From: JAQWCH01 sp050952725
GTDB lineage: Bacteria; Bacillota_I; Bacilli_A; RFN20; CAG-826
Assembly (NCBI GenBank): GCA_050952725.1
Contig: JBMNLN010000001.1
Coordinates: 186,001 to 250,000 of the forward strand
DNA: 64,000 bases
Reading direction: 5' to 3'
Shown piece after piece: positions 1 through 8,404 of this stretch (position 1 is its first letter; each line of letters begins with the position of its first letter). The position numbers and the translations under genes were made by a program. The notes below the pieces were generated by a model. The model made no database searches. It saw nothing but the letters and a program-made list of their open reading frames with translations, and had not been told where the DNA came from.

Positions 1-659
1 TTTGTTAATTTACGATGCATGGCCTTAAGTTGTCCCGAGAGATCACCTTGATATTTATGCTTGACTCGTAAAGTAATGTCTTTTAGTTTTGAGGAAACAT
101 CAGTCACATGATTTTTCGCTTTATTAAAAGAGGTTTCAAGTTCACCACCTTTTAAACTCGCTTCTTTAAAATCATTGATAAGTTCGTTAATTTTCGCTTC
201 ATCAAGATTATCTTTTTCTTTGGTTTCCATCATCGCCGCATGTAAATGACGGAGCATATTTTTAAAATCACGCTTCGCTGCTTGGCGTTTAGCTTTATTT
301 TTTAGAAGCATCGCTTCGGTAATCTGTTTTCCCACGCGGACAATCGGATTAAGCGATGAAAGCGGATCTTGGAAAATCATCGCGATTTTATCACCGCGAA
401 TATTGTACATATCCTGTTCGCTGCAACGGAGCAAATCTTGTCCATCATAAAAAATTTCACCCGATTCAATAATCACGTTACCAGCTGAAATTCCTAAAAT
501 TGCTTTGGAGGTAACTGATTTCCCCGACCCAGATTCGCCGACAATTGCGAGTGTTTTACCTTTTTCGAGTTTAAAGGAAATATCACGAACAGCCTTAACT
601 GTACCATTTTGCGTCCAAAAGGAAATCTTTAAACGTTTAACTTCTAAAATAGCTATTAT
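1..659 (-). CDS. oppD: Oligopeptide ABC transporter ATP-binding protein OppD, partial (C-terminal part beyond the left edge)
   Basis: This is the cytoplasmic ATPase that powers peptide import through OppBC. The visible N-terminal part has a Walker A motif (GESGSGKS) near residue 43 and a Q-loop (MIFQDPLSSLNP) near residue 100. The expected ABC signature should follow shortly after the Q-loop. Instead the frame runs for more than 100 residues of Lys/Glu/Ala-rich, probably coiled-coil sequence before leaving the window, so this ATPase carries a large insertion. The frame has no ATG, GTG or TTG near the expected N-terminus. The best start is ATA at 659 or 656, 6-9 nt after a GAGGGAG Shine-Dalgarno (666-672) inside the oppC tail; ATT at 650 is a third option. 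It overlaps the oppC stop, so translational coupling is likely. The family is certain; the start is inferred. Confidence 0.85.
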   Translation of the reverse strand, partial: MIAILEVKRLKISFWTQNGTVKAVRDISFKLEKGKTLAIVGESGSGKSVTSKAILGISAGNVIIESGEIFYDGQDLLRCSEQDMYNIRGDKIAMIFQDPLSSLNPIVRVGKQITEAMLLKNKAKRQAAKRDFKNMLRHLHAAMMETKEKDNLDEAKINELINDFKEASLKGGELETSFNKAKNHVTDVSSKLKDITLRVKHKYQGDLSGQLKAMHRKLT

Positions 660-2233
660 TGATCACTCCCTCTTAATGTCGGGTTAAAGGCATCCCGTAG
701 CCCGTTGCCAAATAGGTTAAAACAAATCATAAGCAGCGAAATAATAATCGCTGGGAAAATCATCAGTGATGGATAAGACATCCAAATGGAGCTCGCATCA
801 CTCAGTAAGGTTCCTAGTGATGTCGTTTTCGCTCCACCTAATTTAACAATTCCTAAGTATGAGAGCATACTCTCAGAAAAGATCACGCTCGGAATGACTA
901 AAACGGATGAGGTAATCAGTGTCCCCAGAGTATTGGGGAAAATATGCTTCCACATAATCCGGCGGTTACTCGCGCCTAAAGTTCGAGCGGACATGACATA
1001 TTCTTGATTCTTAAAGCGGTAGAATTGGGCCCTGACTGCGCCCGCAGTGCCAATCCAGCCAGTGGCCACATAGGCAAACAGCAGACTAGCAAAAGAGCCG
1101 ATTTTAGCCGCCAAGTGCAATTGAAAGAGGGTAATCGTCACCACAAAAGGAACGCGAGCAAGAATATCGCTAATCCGTTCCATGATTAAATCAATCGTCC
1201 CGCCATAGTAGCCTTCAACCGCTCCATAAAGAGCCCCGATAACAAAGTTAATCGTACTAACCAAGACGGCAACAATTAAGGAAAGCCGAATACCAGTAGC
1301 CAGACGATAAATCATCGAATAACCTTGCGAATCAGTTCCGAATAAGTAGTTTGGTTCTCTTCCGTACATGTAGCGATAATAATTATAATAGAGGACGCGC
1401 ACGCGATATTGTGCGGTACTTGAGTCCCCTCCACCGGTATAAATCCGGTAGACGAAATTACCATCGAGATCGCGAAGATAGTTGTCTTCTAATTCGAGAT
1501 TTTCATTATATTTTTGCACAACCGGTACCCCATCAATAATTTTTACTGGGTCCGCTTTCCCCCTGGTCTTATACCAAAAGTTAGCCGCATCAGCGGTATC
1601 TTGACCATATGTGTATTCGTTGTTGGCGATTAAGGGATACATAATTTTCAGATTCTTTTCTTCTTCATAGGCACGGATAATCTCAAATTGATCTTGTTCA
1701 ATCGCGATATATTTAAACCCAACGGCTAAATATTGATCAACATTAGCGTCAAAACGATTTTCAATTGTGCCACCGACACTGGTGTGATAAGCTTTCATTT
1801 TCACCACTGGTTGATAATAGGAATCCATTGATTCAGCAATAGTTACGACTGGTTTTTCCTCACTAAATTCAGCCCCAACCCCTTTGGATAATTCATAGAG
1901 AATTGTGCGGTCTGTATAAACATTAGGAAGTGCCCCATCGACACCAAGACGATAAAAAGTTGTATCGCGTGGTCCTTTTTTGGAATAATAAGGATCCATC
2001 AGCGTTTGAACGTTCTTAGGCGTGGCCAGCGGAACTATAACGGCAAATAAAATAATCAGGATGATGATAATGGAGGCCGTAACACTTGCTTTATTTTTGG
2101 TGAAGCGATAGAAAGCATCAGCAAAATAACCGCGCGATTTAGTCGCCAGTTTATGATCGTGAAGTTCGACCCCTTCATGGGCAAACGTAAAGCGATCATC
2201 AATTACGTCTTTTTTAATTACTTCGTCACTCAT
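656..2233 (-). CDS. oppC: Oligopeptide ABC transporter permease OppC with large extracytoplasmic insertion
   Basis: This is one of the two membrane channel subunits of the peptide importer. At 525 residues it is far longer than the usual ~300. TM1 lies at about residues 50-70. It is followed by about 225 mostly polar, Tyr-rich residues, and then the normal permease core from YLFGTDSQG (about residue 296) to the end. The core contains the EAA loop (ARTLGASNRRIMWKHIFPN), which contacts the ATPase. The gene starts 2 nt after the oppB stop with a GGGGC-type ribosome site, so it is translated as part of an oppABCD operon. The extra segment should lie outside the membrane between TM1 and TM2, where it could contact OppA or substrate; that role is inference. 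Confidence 0.9.
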   Translation of the reverse strand: MSDEVIKKDVIDDRFTFAHEGVELHDHKLATKSRGYFADAFYRFTKNKASVTASIIIILIILFAVIVPLATPKNVQTLMDPYYSKKGPRDTTFYRLGVDGALPNVYTDRTILYELSKGVGAEFSEEKPVVTIAESMDSYYQPVVKMKAYHTSVGGTIENRFDANVDQYLAVGFKYIAIEQDQFEIIRAYEEEKNLKIMYPLIANNEYTYGQDTADAANFWYKTRGKADPVKIIDGVPVVQKYNENLELEDNYLRDLDGNFVYRIYTGGGDSSTAQYRVRVLYYNYYRYMYGREPNYLFGTDSQGYSMIYRLATGIRLSLIVAVLVSTINFVIGALYGAVEGYYGGTIDLIMERISDILARVPFVVTITLFQLHLAAKIGSFASLLFAYVATGWIGTAGAVRAQFYRFKNQEYVMSARTLGASNRRIMWKHIFPNTLGTLITSSVLVIPSVIFSESMLSYLGIVKLGGAKTTSLGTLLSDASSIWMSYPSLMIFPAIIISLLMICFNLFGNGLRDAFNPTLRGSDQ

Positions 2234-2235
2234 AA

Positions 2236-3198
2236 TTATCTTTGCCCCATCTTAATCCGTGGATCAAGGAAACCGTAAGAGATATCAATCACAATGCCAG
2301 CTGATAGGCCGATAAAGGTATAAAAAATCGATTCAAGCATAAAGATATCATAGTCTAGTTGGTTAATTGACATAATGTAGAGATTGCCAATACCCGGAAT
2401 TGAGAAAATTTGTTCAATAATCATCGAACCACCTAAAATCCCGATAAAGGAGGCGATAATTGATGGAAGAATCGGAACCATGGCATTTTTAAGCGCATGC
2501 CGGGTCGTGGCTTGGGCTTTAGTGAGACCTTTCGTTCTCGCTAAAAGCATATAATCGGAAGTCAATGTTTCCGTAAGTTCCGCTCTAGTAAAGCGCGTTA
2601 GTCCGGCAATTTCCCCAAAGGAGAGAGCCAGGACTGGTAAAATCAAACTTTGAAACATTTTAAAGGAAAAGTAACTCCCGCCGGCATCAGCAAGGGAGTA
2701 CATCACATTGGTTGGCACTAAGCGCCATTTAAAATAAATAAAATATTGCACCAAAAACGCGTAAACGTATGAAGGTACACTGACAAAAAGAATTACAAGA
2801 GTGGAAATAACGTGATCTTGCAATTTATTTTTCTTAATCGCCGCATAAATTCCCAAGCCAATTCCAACTGGAATTGAAAATAAAAGGGAATATAAATTGA
2901 CAATAACGGTGGGCAAAATGCGCTCCCCCATTACTTCGATCGCGGGTTTCGTAATCGAAATTTTCCAAGAAGTACCAAAATCAAAGTTAGTAAAAATGTT
3001 TTTTAGATAAATGCCGTATTGAACAATAATCGGTTTATTATAACCAAGTGCTTCCCATCGAGCAGCAATAAGCGCTTGAAGGTTGGCCTCTTGCGGCATC
3101 TCTTGTGGAAGTAAACGGATGAGGAAAAACGAAATGGTGATAATCACAAAAAAGGTGAATATCATTAATCCCAATCGTTTAAATATATATTTAATCAT
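2236..3198 (-). CDS. oppB: Oligopeptide ABC transporter permease OppB
   Basis: This is the second transmembrane subunit of the peptide importer. It has 320 residues, close to the family norm. TM1 is at about residues 9-28 (GLMIFTFFVIITISFFLIRL). The BPD_transp_1 core is in the C-terminal two thirds, with an EAA-type loop (LLARTKGLTKAQATTRHALKNA) near residues 218-240. The C-terminus is typical of OppB/DppB (SYGFLDPRIKMG). It lies 99 nt downstream of oppA, and a stable hairpin occupies that gap. It is followed by oppC with a 2-nt gap. Confidence 0.93.
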   Translation of the reverse strand: MIKYIFKRLGLMIFTFFVIITISFFLIRLLPQEMPQEANLQALIAARWEALGYNKPIIVQYGIYLKNIFTNFDFGTSWKISITKPAIEVMGERILPTVIVNLYSLLFSIPVGIGLGIYAAIKKNKLQDHVISTLVILFVSVPSYVYAFLVQYFIYFKWRLVPTNVMYSLADAGGSYFSFKMFQSLILPVLALSFGEIAGLTRFTRAELTETLTSDYMLLARTKGLTKAQATTRHALKNAMVPILPSIIASFIGILGGSMIIEQIFSIPGIGNLYIMSINQLDYDIFMLESIFYTFIGLSAGIVIDISYGFLDPRIKMGQR

Positions 3199-3231
3199 CC
3201 GCTTGCCACCTTGTTTTCTCCCCCTTACGCA

Positions 3232-3265
3232 TCAAACGCAACGTGAAACTTCGCGTTGCGTTTGA
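3232..3265 (-). other. 12-bp inverted repeat (mRNA hairpin) between oppA and oppB
   Basis: A perfect 12-bp stem (3232-3243 paired with 3254-3265; arm TCAAACGCAACG) surrounds a 10-nt loop. On the minus strand it lies between the oppA stop (3298) and the oppB start (3198). No U-tract follows the stem, so it is not a canonical terminator. Hairpins of this kind after binding-protein genes usually protect the upstream message from 3' exonucleases or attenuate read-through, giving more OppA than OppBCD. That role is inferred. Confidence 0.7.
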
Positions 3266-3297
3266 AGATAAGAGAATTGATTATCTATGACTAGTTT

Positions 3298-5847
3298 TTA
3301 TTTGTAGTCAAGAGTTCCGCCACTCTTACGGACAAATTCACGCCATTGGAAATCATCCATCTTGAATTTGAGCAGACGGAATCCACCAAATCCATACATA
3401 ATATTGTATTCTTCGGTGAAGTATTCGATTTGCATACTGAGTAAGAATGCCGCTGTTGATGAAGCAAGTGGAATACGATAGTACTTCTTCAAGTAGTGTT
3501 CTTCCATGAATGCTAAAATGCGAAGTTTCACTTCATTTGAGGCATTAGCATATGGGCCAGTTCCCACCATTGAGTTCGACCATGCCTTCCAAGTCATCGT
3601 ATCTTCGAATTCGATGGTTTCACCATTTTTGACATATTCAAAGGTAATGGTCAACGTTTCGGCGGCTGGATTCCAGTTTGCTCTTTCGTTAACAGAGTAT
3701 TGATCGGTATCACAGTAGACTTGCATGTTTCTAAACGGATAGAAAGCTGCACCACCCCATGCACCATAACCAATGGCAAATTTGCCTTCTGGTACTGCAT
3801 TATAGCGGTTGTCTAGGTTACCAACTGCTTCAAGTTCAATGGTACCAAATCCACTACCCTCGAGAGCAGCATTAAGATTTTTTTGAACAATTGCAACTTG
3901 AGCAAGTTCGTCACTTTGAATGGCGCCTTTTGCATAAGCGAGCCTAATTTTAATGTTGGCACCGGCAACAATATCACCAGCGTCGACGAGTTCTGTATGC
4001 GCTTGTTTCATGAGCGCTTTAGCTTCAGTGAGGTTATAACCGGTAATTGAAGCATGCGCTTCTTCGAGTGTGGCATAGGTTTTGCCTTCGCCGTATTCAA
4101 TTCCATAGAGATTGACTAAGGCTTGCATCGCCGGTTCACTCCTGCGATAACTGGAACTTGGATCGTTCCAAACGTCATAGTAATAGAGGTTATTCAATAA
4201 CGAGAATGCTGGTTTATAACCGGCAGTTTTCGTAACGAATTCCGCTCTGTTAATCGCTAATGACATCGCTTTTCTAAAGCTATGGTTAGAAAGGACAATA
4301 CTATTGGTATTCCCTTCGTTAGTATCCATATTTCTTAGAGCCTCGGGATTCGTATTCATAAAGAAACTCATTTGATAAGTTTCATCAACTTGATAGAGCG
4401 AATCCGAAAGGGTGTATTCTGGTAATTCAGAAGCTGTTGGAGCATAAGAGCTCAATTCGCCAGCTAAGAATTTTTGTTTGGCGGCAGCATCATCAAGAAC
4501 GTCGATAACGACTCTGGTTGCTTGATATTGGGGCCGAACTTCGCCATCAACTTCAAATAAAGTTGTTGAACTTAGTTTACCTTTTTCGTCCTTGGTCCAG
4601 CCGTGCCAGTTTTCGTTGCGGACTAAAACCATTTGTTTGGCCGCTTCAAGCGTTTGAAGCTTATATGGTCCGTATGATTTGGTTGTGGCAACGCTCGTAC
4701 CATAACTAGTTGTCGCTAATTCACCTGTAGTGTCCTTGTGAGCATTATATGTCGCTTCATGAACTAACCAGGTACTCGTAAAGCTAACAAAGGCTTGGGA
4801 CTCATCAAGCGGAGTGGCCATGACATAGTTGAATGTTAAACCAGTCGCATCGCTAGTTTCTTTAAAAAGGCCAACCGTATCAAAGCTTTTTTCGGGGAAG
4901 AGCTCTTCGACAAATAAGAAGAATTGCCATCCTTCCAGTCCACCAAAGTTAAATGCAGCTTGTTGCGCAAAGAATTGTTCGATTAACGGCATTGTTGTTT
5001 CGTTAAGTTCTAATTCATATGCGTGTGGATCAGTTTCATCGGTAATGACATGTTCTAACATTGCCGCCCAAACATCTTGAGGGAAATAAGGGGCATAGTT
5101 ATCTACATAATATTTCAATGTGTCGCCATCGAGTGCGATGACACTGTGATTCATGCCAAAGAAAACTCCATAATGTGAGTTTTTCTGGACATATTTTCCT
5201 CCAACTAATTCTAAGTCGTCCAATGACAGTACGGCAAAATTACCATGAGTCAGGTTATCGACATAGACGAGCGAGTCGGAATAAAAGCGGCCTAATGCAC
5301 CTGCGATTGCGCTTTCGCCTGCTACATATAGGTTCGCGCGATAGTTTTTCATGTCAGGATCAAGTAATAAATCGGCTGATTTGACAAAGCTGTCAGCATT
5401 AATAGGAGTTCCGTCTTCCCACTTTAATCCTTCTCTGAGTTTGATTTGATATACGATTTGACCAGGGTTGTCTTCGCCAAGTTCATCAATCCAAGTTTGA
5501 GCTTCTGCTGCAGTTTCGAATGCATCTGAATGGAAGGTAGCGAGAATATCCGCTGAGTCTTTCGTAACGTCTGTAATTGATTCGGCCATATCAAATACCC
5601 ATTGATATTCACCAGCTTGGGTATTTTTTGGGGCCAAATTAACAAAACCCTCTGATAAGTAGTCTAAAACACTATTGTCAGCGTTGGTTTCCCAACTATG
5701 AGGGTTCCAGTTTGATGCAAGAGCAGTGGTATAGGCCCGATAAGTAAATTCGCCTTTACCAACATTTTTGCCCCGACTACAACCGGTAAGTGTTAGTGAA
5801 GCAAGCGCTGTTGCAACAAATGCAATTCTTAATTTGTTGTTTCTCAT
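3298..5847 (-). CDS. oppA: Oligopeptide-binding lipoprotein OppA
   Basis: This is the solute-binding lipoprotein of the importer (SBP_bac_5 type), anchored on the outer face of the membrane. The signal peptide ends in a lipobox (LTLTGC) with the lipid-attached Cys at residue 23. At 849 residues it is much longer than the usual 540-600. Family features include an early YRAYTTALASNWNPHSWET segment, a RAEFVT...INRA-like segment near residue 530 and the domain-closing C-terminal region. It is the first gene of the opp operon, with a good ribosome site (AAAGGAG) and about 690 bp of non-coding DNA upstream. The extra length may reflect larger peptide substrates or contact with the enlarged OppC; this is speculative. 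Confidence 0.92.
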   Translation of the reverse strand: MRNNKLRIAFVATALASLTLTGCSRGKNVGKGEFTYRAYTTALASNWNPHSWETNADNSVLDYLSEGFVNLAPKNTQAGEYQWVFDMAESITDVTKDSADILATFHSDAFETAAEAQTWIDELGEDNPGQIVYQIKLREGLKWEDGTPINADSFVKSADLLLDPDMKNYRANLYVAGESAIAGALGRFYSDSLVYVDNLTHGNFAVLSLDDLELVGGKYVQKNSHYGVFFGMNHSVIALDGDTLKYYVDNYAPYFPQDVWAAMLEHVITDETDPHAYELELNETTMPLIEQFFAQQAAFNFGGLEGWQFFLFVEELFPEKSFDTVGLFKETSDATGLTFNYVMATPLDESQAFVSFTSTWLVHEATYNAHKDTTGELATTSYGTSVATTKSYGPYKLQTLEAAKQMVLVRNENWHGWTKDEKGKLSSTTLFEVDGEVRPQYQATRVVIDVLDDAAAKQKFLAGELSSYAPTASELPEYTLSDSLYQVDETYQMSFFMNTNPEALRNMDTNEGNTNSIVLSNHSFRKAMSLAINRAEFVTKTAGYKPAFSLLNNLYYYDVWNDPSSSYRRSEPAMQALVNLYGIEYGEGKTYATLEEAHASITGYNLTEAKALMKQAHTELVDAGDIVAGANIKIRLAYAKGAIQSDELAQVAIVQKNLNAALEGSGFGTIELEAVGNLDNRYNAVPEGKFAIGYGAWGGAAFYPFRNMQVYCDTDQYSVNERANWNPAAETLTITFEYVKNGETIEFEDTMTWKAWSNSMVGTGPYANASNEVKLRILAFMEEHYLKKYYRIPLASSTAAFLLSMQIEYFTEEYNIMYGFGGFRLLKFKMDDFQWREFVRKSGGTLDYK

Positions 5848-6231
5848 ACTTTATACTCCTTTCGTATTAGTATAGAAGCCATCTCCACCTATTGCGCAAC
5901 ATAGGTTAGTTTACGGCGCGTAACACTCGTTCATGAGCGATTTGCTACAAAAAAACGATATTACGTAATGTTAAGATATTAATTTAATCTATTAAATGCA
6001 ACGATTTTAGAGTGTTTTTTGCGAAAAAGCGGTTACATTTACCTTGTCTTTGGGTTTATCTACGAGAAAGTTTTCGAGTCTAAAATAATGAATTTAATCT
6101 TTTATCCCGTTATGTGGTCCGTTTTTTTATAAATGGTAGTTGATAAAAAATGTTTTATTTTAGAAGTATTTACCAAAGGGGCGGTGAGAAGACTCATTCG
6201 TAAATATTCTTCGTTCTTCTCGCTGATATAT
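5848..6231. other. Non-coding region upstream of oppA
   Basis: I see no gene in this stretch. It holds the presumed oppA leader and promoter on the minus strand. A weak candidate promoter reads TTGCAT, 17 nt, TATCTT at about 5970-6000. A palindrome CCTATTGCGCAACATAGG-like (5889-5906, with perfect core TTGCGCAA) lies in the leader and could be an operator. A 14-nt string TTATAAATGGTAGT at 6127-6140 recurs upstream of gap. None of these is strong evidence by itself. Confidence 0.4.
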
Positions 6232-6495
6232 AGAATAGAACTGAGATTAATAACCTAGTTAATTTATGAAAGAATCCTGATGAATTCCATCAAAAACTAT
6301 GTCTTCTTCAGCGAAACCTATCGCTCTGAAACGATGAAAATTCAATATGGATAGACATCGTTGACCGGCTAGGCCTTAAAGAAATAAAGCGATTGGAAGT
6401 TAGCCTTGCTGCTACTTTCCATTTTCAATGTCGATGATTTAAACCACATTCTACAGATCTTCTTTTCTAAAAACACTTATTTTTTAGATGGTTAG
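6232..6495 (+). pseudogene. Possible decayed gene relic, unknown family
   Basis: The plus strand shows patches of protein-like sequence interrupted by stops and apparent frameshifts. One frame from ATG 6280 reads MNSIKNYVFFSETYRSETMK and hits TAG at 6352. The next frame then reads WIDIVDRLGLKEIKRLEVS through about 6344-6430. The original frame resumes with FNVDDLNHILQIFFSKNTYF and stops at 6495. Joined, these give about 75-85 residues of plausible protein. I cannot name the family. The alternative is chance in AT-rich DNA, so confidence is low. It lies between oppA and the flavodoxin gene and runs against all its neighbours. Confidence 0.35.
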
Positions 6496-6538
6496 GGGAA
6501 AACTAATAGTATGTATTTAGTTTGTAAACTGACTTTTC

Positions 6539-6997
6539 TTATAAATCATAGGTTTTGATAAAAGCGGATAATCGCTCTTTATCTTCTTCGTTAGGACGGC
6601 CTTTATTAATTCCCCCGATTAAGCGCAGTGGGCCAAACGTATCATAACCCAAGCAAGCATAGACGCGATGAGATGGTAACTTGAGTCTTTTTAAATAACG
6701 TTTAACTCGCCTTTGATAATGTTCAGGAGTTTTCCCCGCAGTGATGACGAGAGCCAGAGTTTTACTAGCGAGTTCTTCTTTTTGAGCCGCAATGAACGCC
6801 AGTAAGCGTTTATGCATTTTCCCATAGTAGATTCCCGAACCGAGGATGACTACATCAAAGTGGTTAAGAGCAAGATTTTTTTCTTCACCGCGCAGGAGAT
6901 TGACCCACGTATACTCTTCAATTGGCAAACTCGCTTGCAATAAATTAAAAGTATTTCGTTGATGATAGGATGTGTAAATAATTACCTTTTTCTTCAT
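6539..6997 (-). CDS. Flavodoxin-like protein
   Basis: This 152-residue protein matches the flavodoxin fold seen in HemG/Flavodoxin_5-type proteins. It begins with a beta strand and phosphate loop (IIYTSYHQRNTFNLL), has the central strand DVVILGSGIYYGKMHKRL (about residues 49-66), and a third strand LALVITAGKTPEH followed by a conserved Tyr/Arg helix. It probably binds FMN and acts as a cytoplasmic electron carrier or reductase; its partner is unknown. The start is supported by AAGGAG five nt upstream. It lies 42 nt downstream of the second mgtE and may be co-transcribed with it. NifJ in this window could use a flavodoxin, but nothing links the two directly. Confidence 0.75.
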   Translation of the reverse strand: MKKKVIIYTSYHQRNTFNLLQASLPIEEYTWVNLLRGEEKNLALNHFDVVILGSGIYYGKMHKRLLAFIAAQKEELASKTLALVITAGKTPEHYQRRVKRYLKRLKLPSHRVYACLGYDTFGPLRLIGGINKGRPNEEDKERLSAFIKTYDL

Positions 6998-7039
6998 GTT
7001 TTCTCCTTGCGTATCAATTAGGATAAAAAAGGAGGTTCA

Positions 7040-8404
7040 TTAAATAACTAGGAGCATGATCGCCGCGATTAAATAATACGTTAAAAGGGCAATCACATCA
7101 GCGAGGGTGGTTAAAACTGGGCCCGAAGCATTATCGGAATCGACTTTGCGCTTAGTAAAAAATAAAGGAAGTAGTGTCCCGAGTAAGGCCGAGATAAACA
7201 TTCCGGCAAAAAGGGCAGAGCCGACTACTAAACCTAATTTATACGGGGCGATCAATTCTCCTGTTTGTTTCACCTGTCCAGTAAGCCTCGAGAACACCGC
7301 GACAACCACAAAGCCTAAAACGGCAATGGTTAGACTATTTAATAGGGCAATGAGGACTTCTTTACGAAGATATTTTCGTCGATTAGTATCACTGGCGAGT
7401 TCTTCTTTGTGAATGCCTAGAATCGTCACCGCTAAATTTTGGGTGCCGATATTCCCCGCCATATCAAGGACTAGGGGTTGAAATAAAACTAGAGCAAAAA
7501 CCTCAGCTAGCGTCATCTCAAAGGCGGGAATCAGCAGGAAAATCGTCGCGATTACTAAACTGATAATCGTCGTGACAATCAACCACGGCAAACGTTTCAA
7601 ACTACGGTGAAGACCACTAACAGGATCTTCGCTCTTGGGTAAAAACGCTAAACTCCGATAGAGTTCATCATAATGTTTCATCAATTGCTCCAAGACATCA
7701 TCCGCGGTGATGATGCCGAGTAAATTCCCTTGGTGATCGATGACCGCAAGCGAAGTTAAGTCATAATTACGCACGACTTCAATCGCCTCTTTAACCGTAT
7801 TATCGTGATAGACAAAATGAAAATCGCGATCAAGCAAATTGCTAATCGAATCGCCCGCGCGGGCGATGATTAGATCTTTTAAAGCGATGACCCCGACAAT
7901 CTTTTCCTCATCATCTAGGACGTAAACATTATCGATAAAATCGTTTTCTTTGACATTATTAAAAAGATAGGAGGTCGCTTGTTTGACCGAGTAATCAAGA
8001 TCGATGATTAAAAACTCCGTCGTCATAATCGAGGGGGCCAAATGCTTTGAATAAATTAACAAATCTTTAATGATATTCGCTTTGTCTTCCTTGACAAAGG
8101 TTAAGATTTCCGCTTGCTCTTCCTCCTGATAAAACCCGATAAATTCTTTTAGTTCATCAACTTCGAGATGGTCGAGAATTTGCCTTTTCTGCCCCTCTTC
8201 CAGTTCATCAAAAACTTCCATCTGCAGATTCTTACTCAGGCGTGAAAAGACAATACTGCTTTTTTTCACCCCGATTAGTTGAAAGATGCGCAGCCATTCC
8301 TCCACTTCTAATTCGGGAAAAAGGGCAGCGATATCGTAAGGGGGGAGATTCTTTAACTCTCTTTTTAAAGAGTAGTTGGATTTGGAGAAATCAAGGTTGA
8401 TCAT
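7040..8404 (-). CDS. mgtE: Magnesium transporter MgtE, downstream copy
   Basis: This is an Mg2+ channel/transporter of the inner membrane. The order is an N-terminal helical superhelix domain (residues ~10-120), two CBS domains (~125-250) and a five-helix pore domain (~275-454). The pore signature is near normal (DMAGNIGTQNLAV), and the late Asp in SGPVLTTLADV is the conserved pore residue region. The start ATG overlaps the TGA of the upstream mgtE by 4 nt (ATGA), indicating translational coupling. The two copies are diverged paralogues and could form homodimers or a heterodimer; the latter is inference. Confidence 0.92.
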   Translation of the reverse strand: MINLDFSKSNYSLKRELKNLPPYDIAALFPELEVEEWLRIFQLIGVKKSSIVFSRLSKNLQMEVFDELEEGQKRQILDHLEVDELKEFIGFYQEEEQAEILTFVKEDKANIIKDLLIYSKHLAPSIMTTEFLIIDLDYSVKQATSYLFNNVKENDFIDNVYVLDDEEKIVGVIALKDLIIARAGDSISNLLDRDFHFVYHDNTVKEAIEVVRNYDLTSLAVIDHQGNLLGIITADDVLEQLMKHYDELYRSLAFLPKSEDPVSGLHRSLKRLPWLIVTTIISLVIATIFLLIPAFEMTLAEVFALVLFQPLVLDMAGNIGTQNLAVTILGIHKEELASDTNRRKYLRKEVLIALLNSLTIAVLGFVVVAVFSRLTGQVKQTGELIAPYKLGLVVGSALFAGMFISALLGTLLPLFFTKRKVDSDNASGPVLTTLADVIALLTYYLIAAIMLLVI

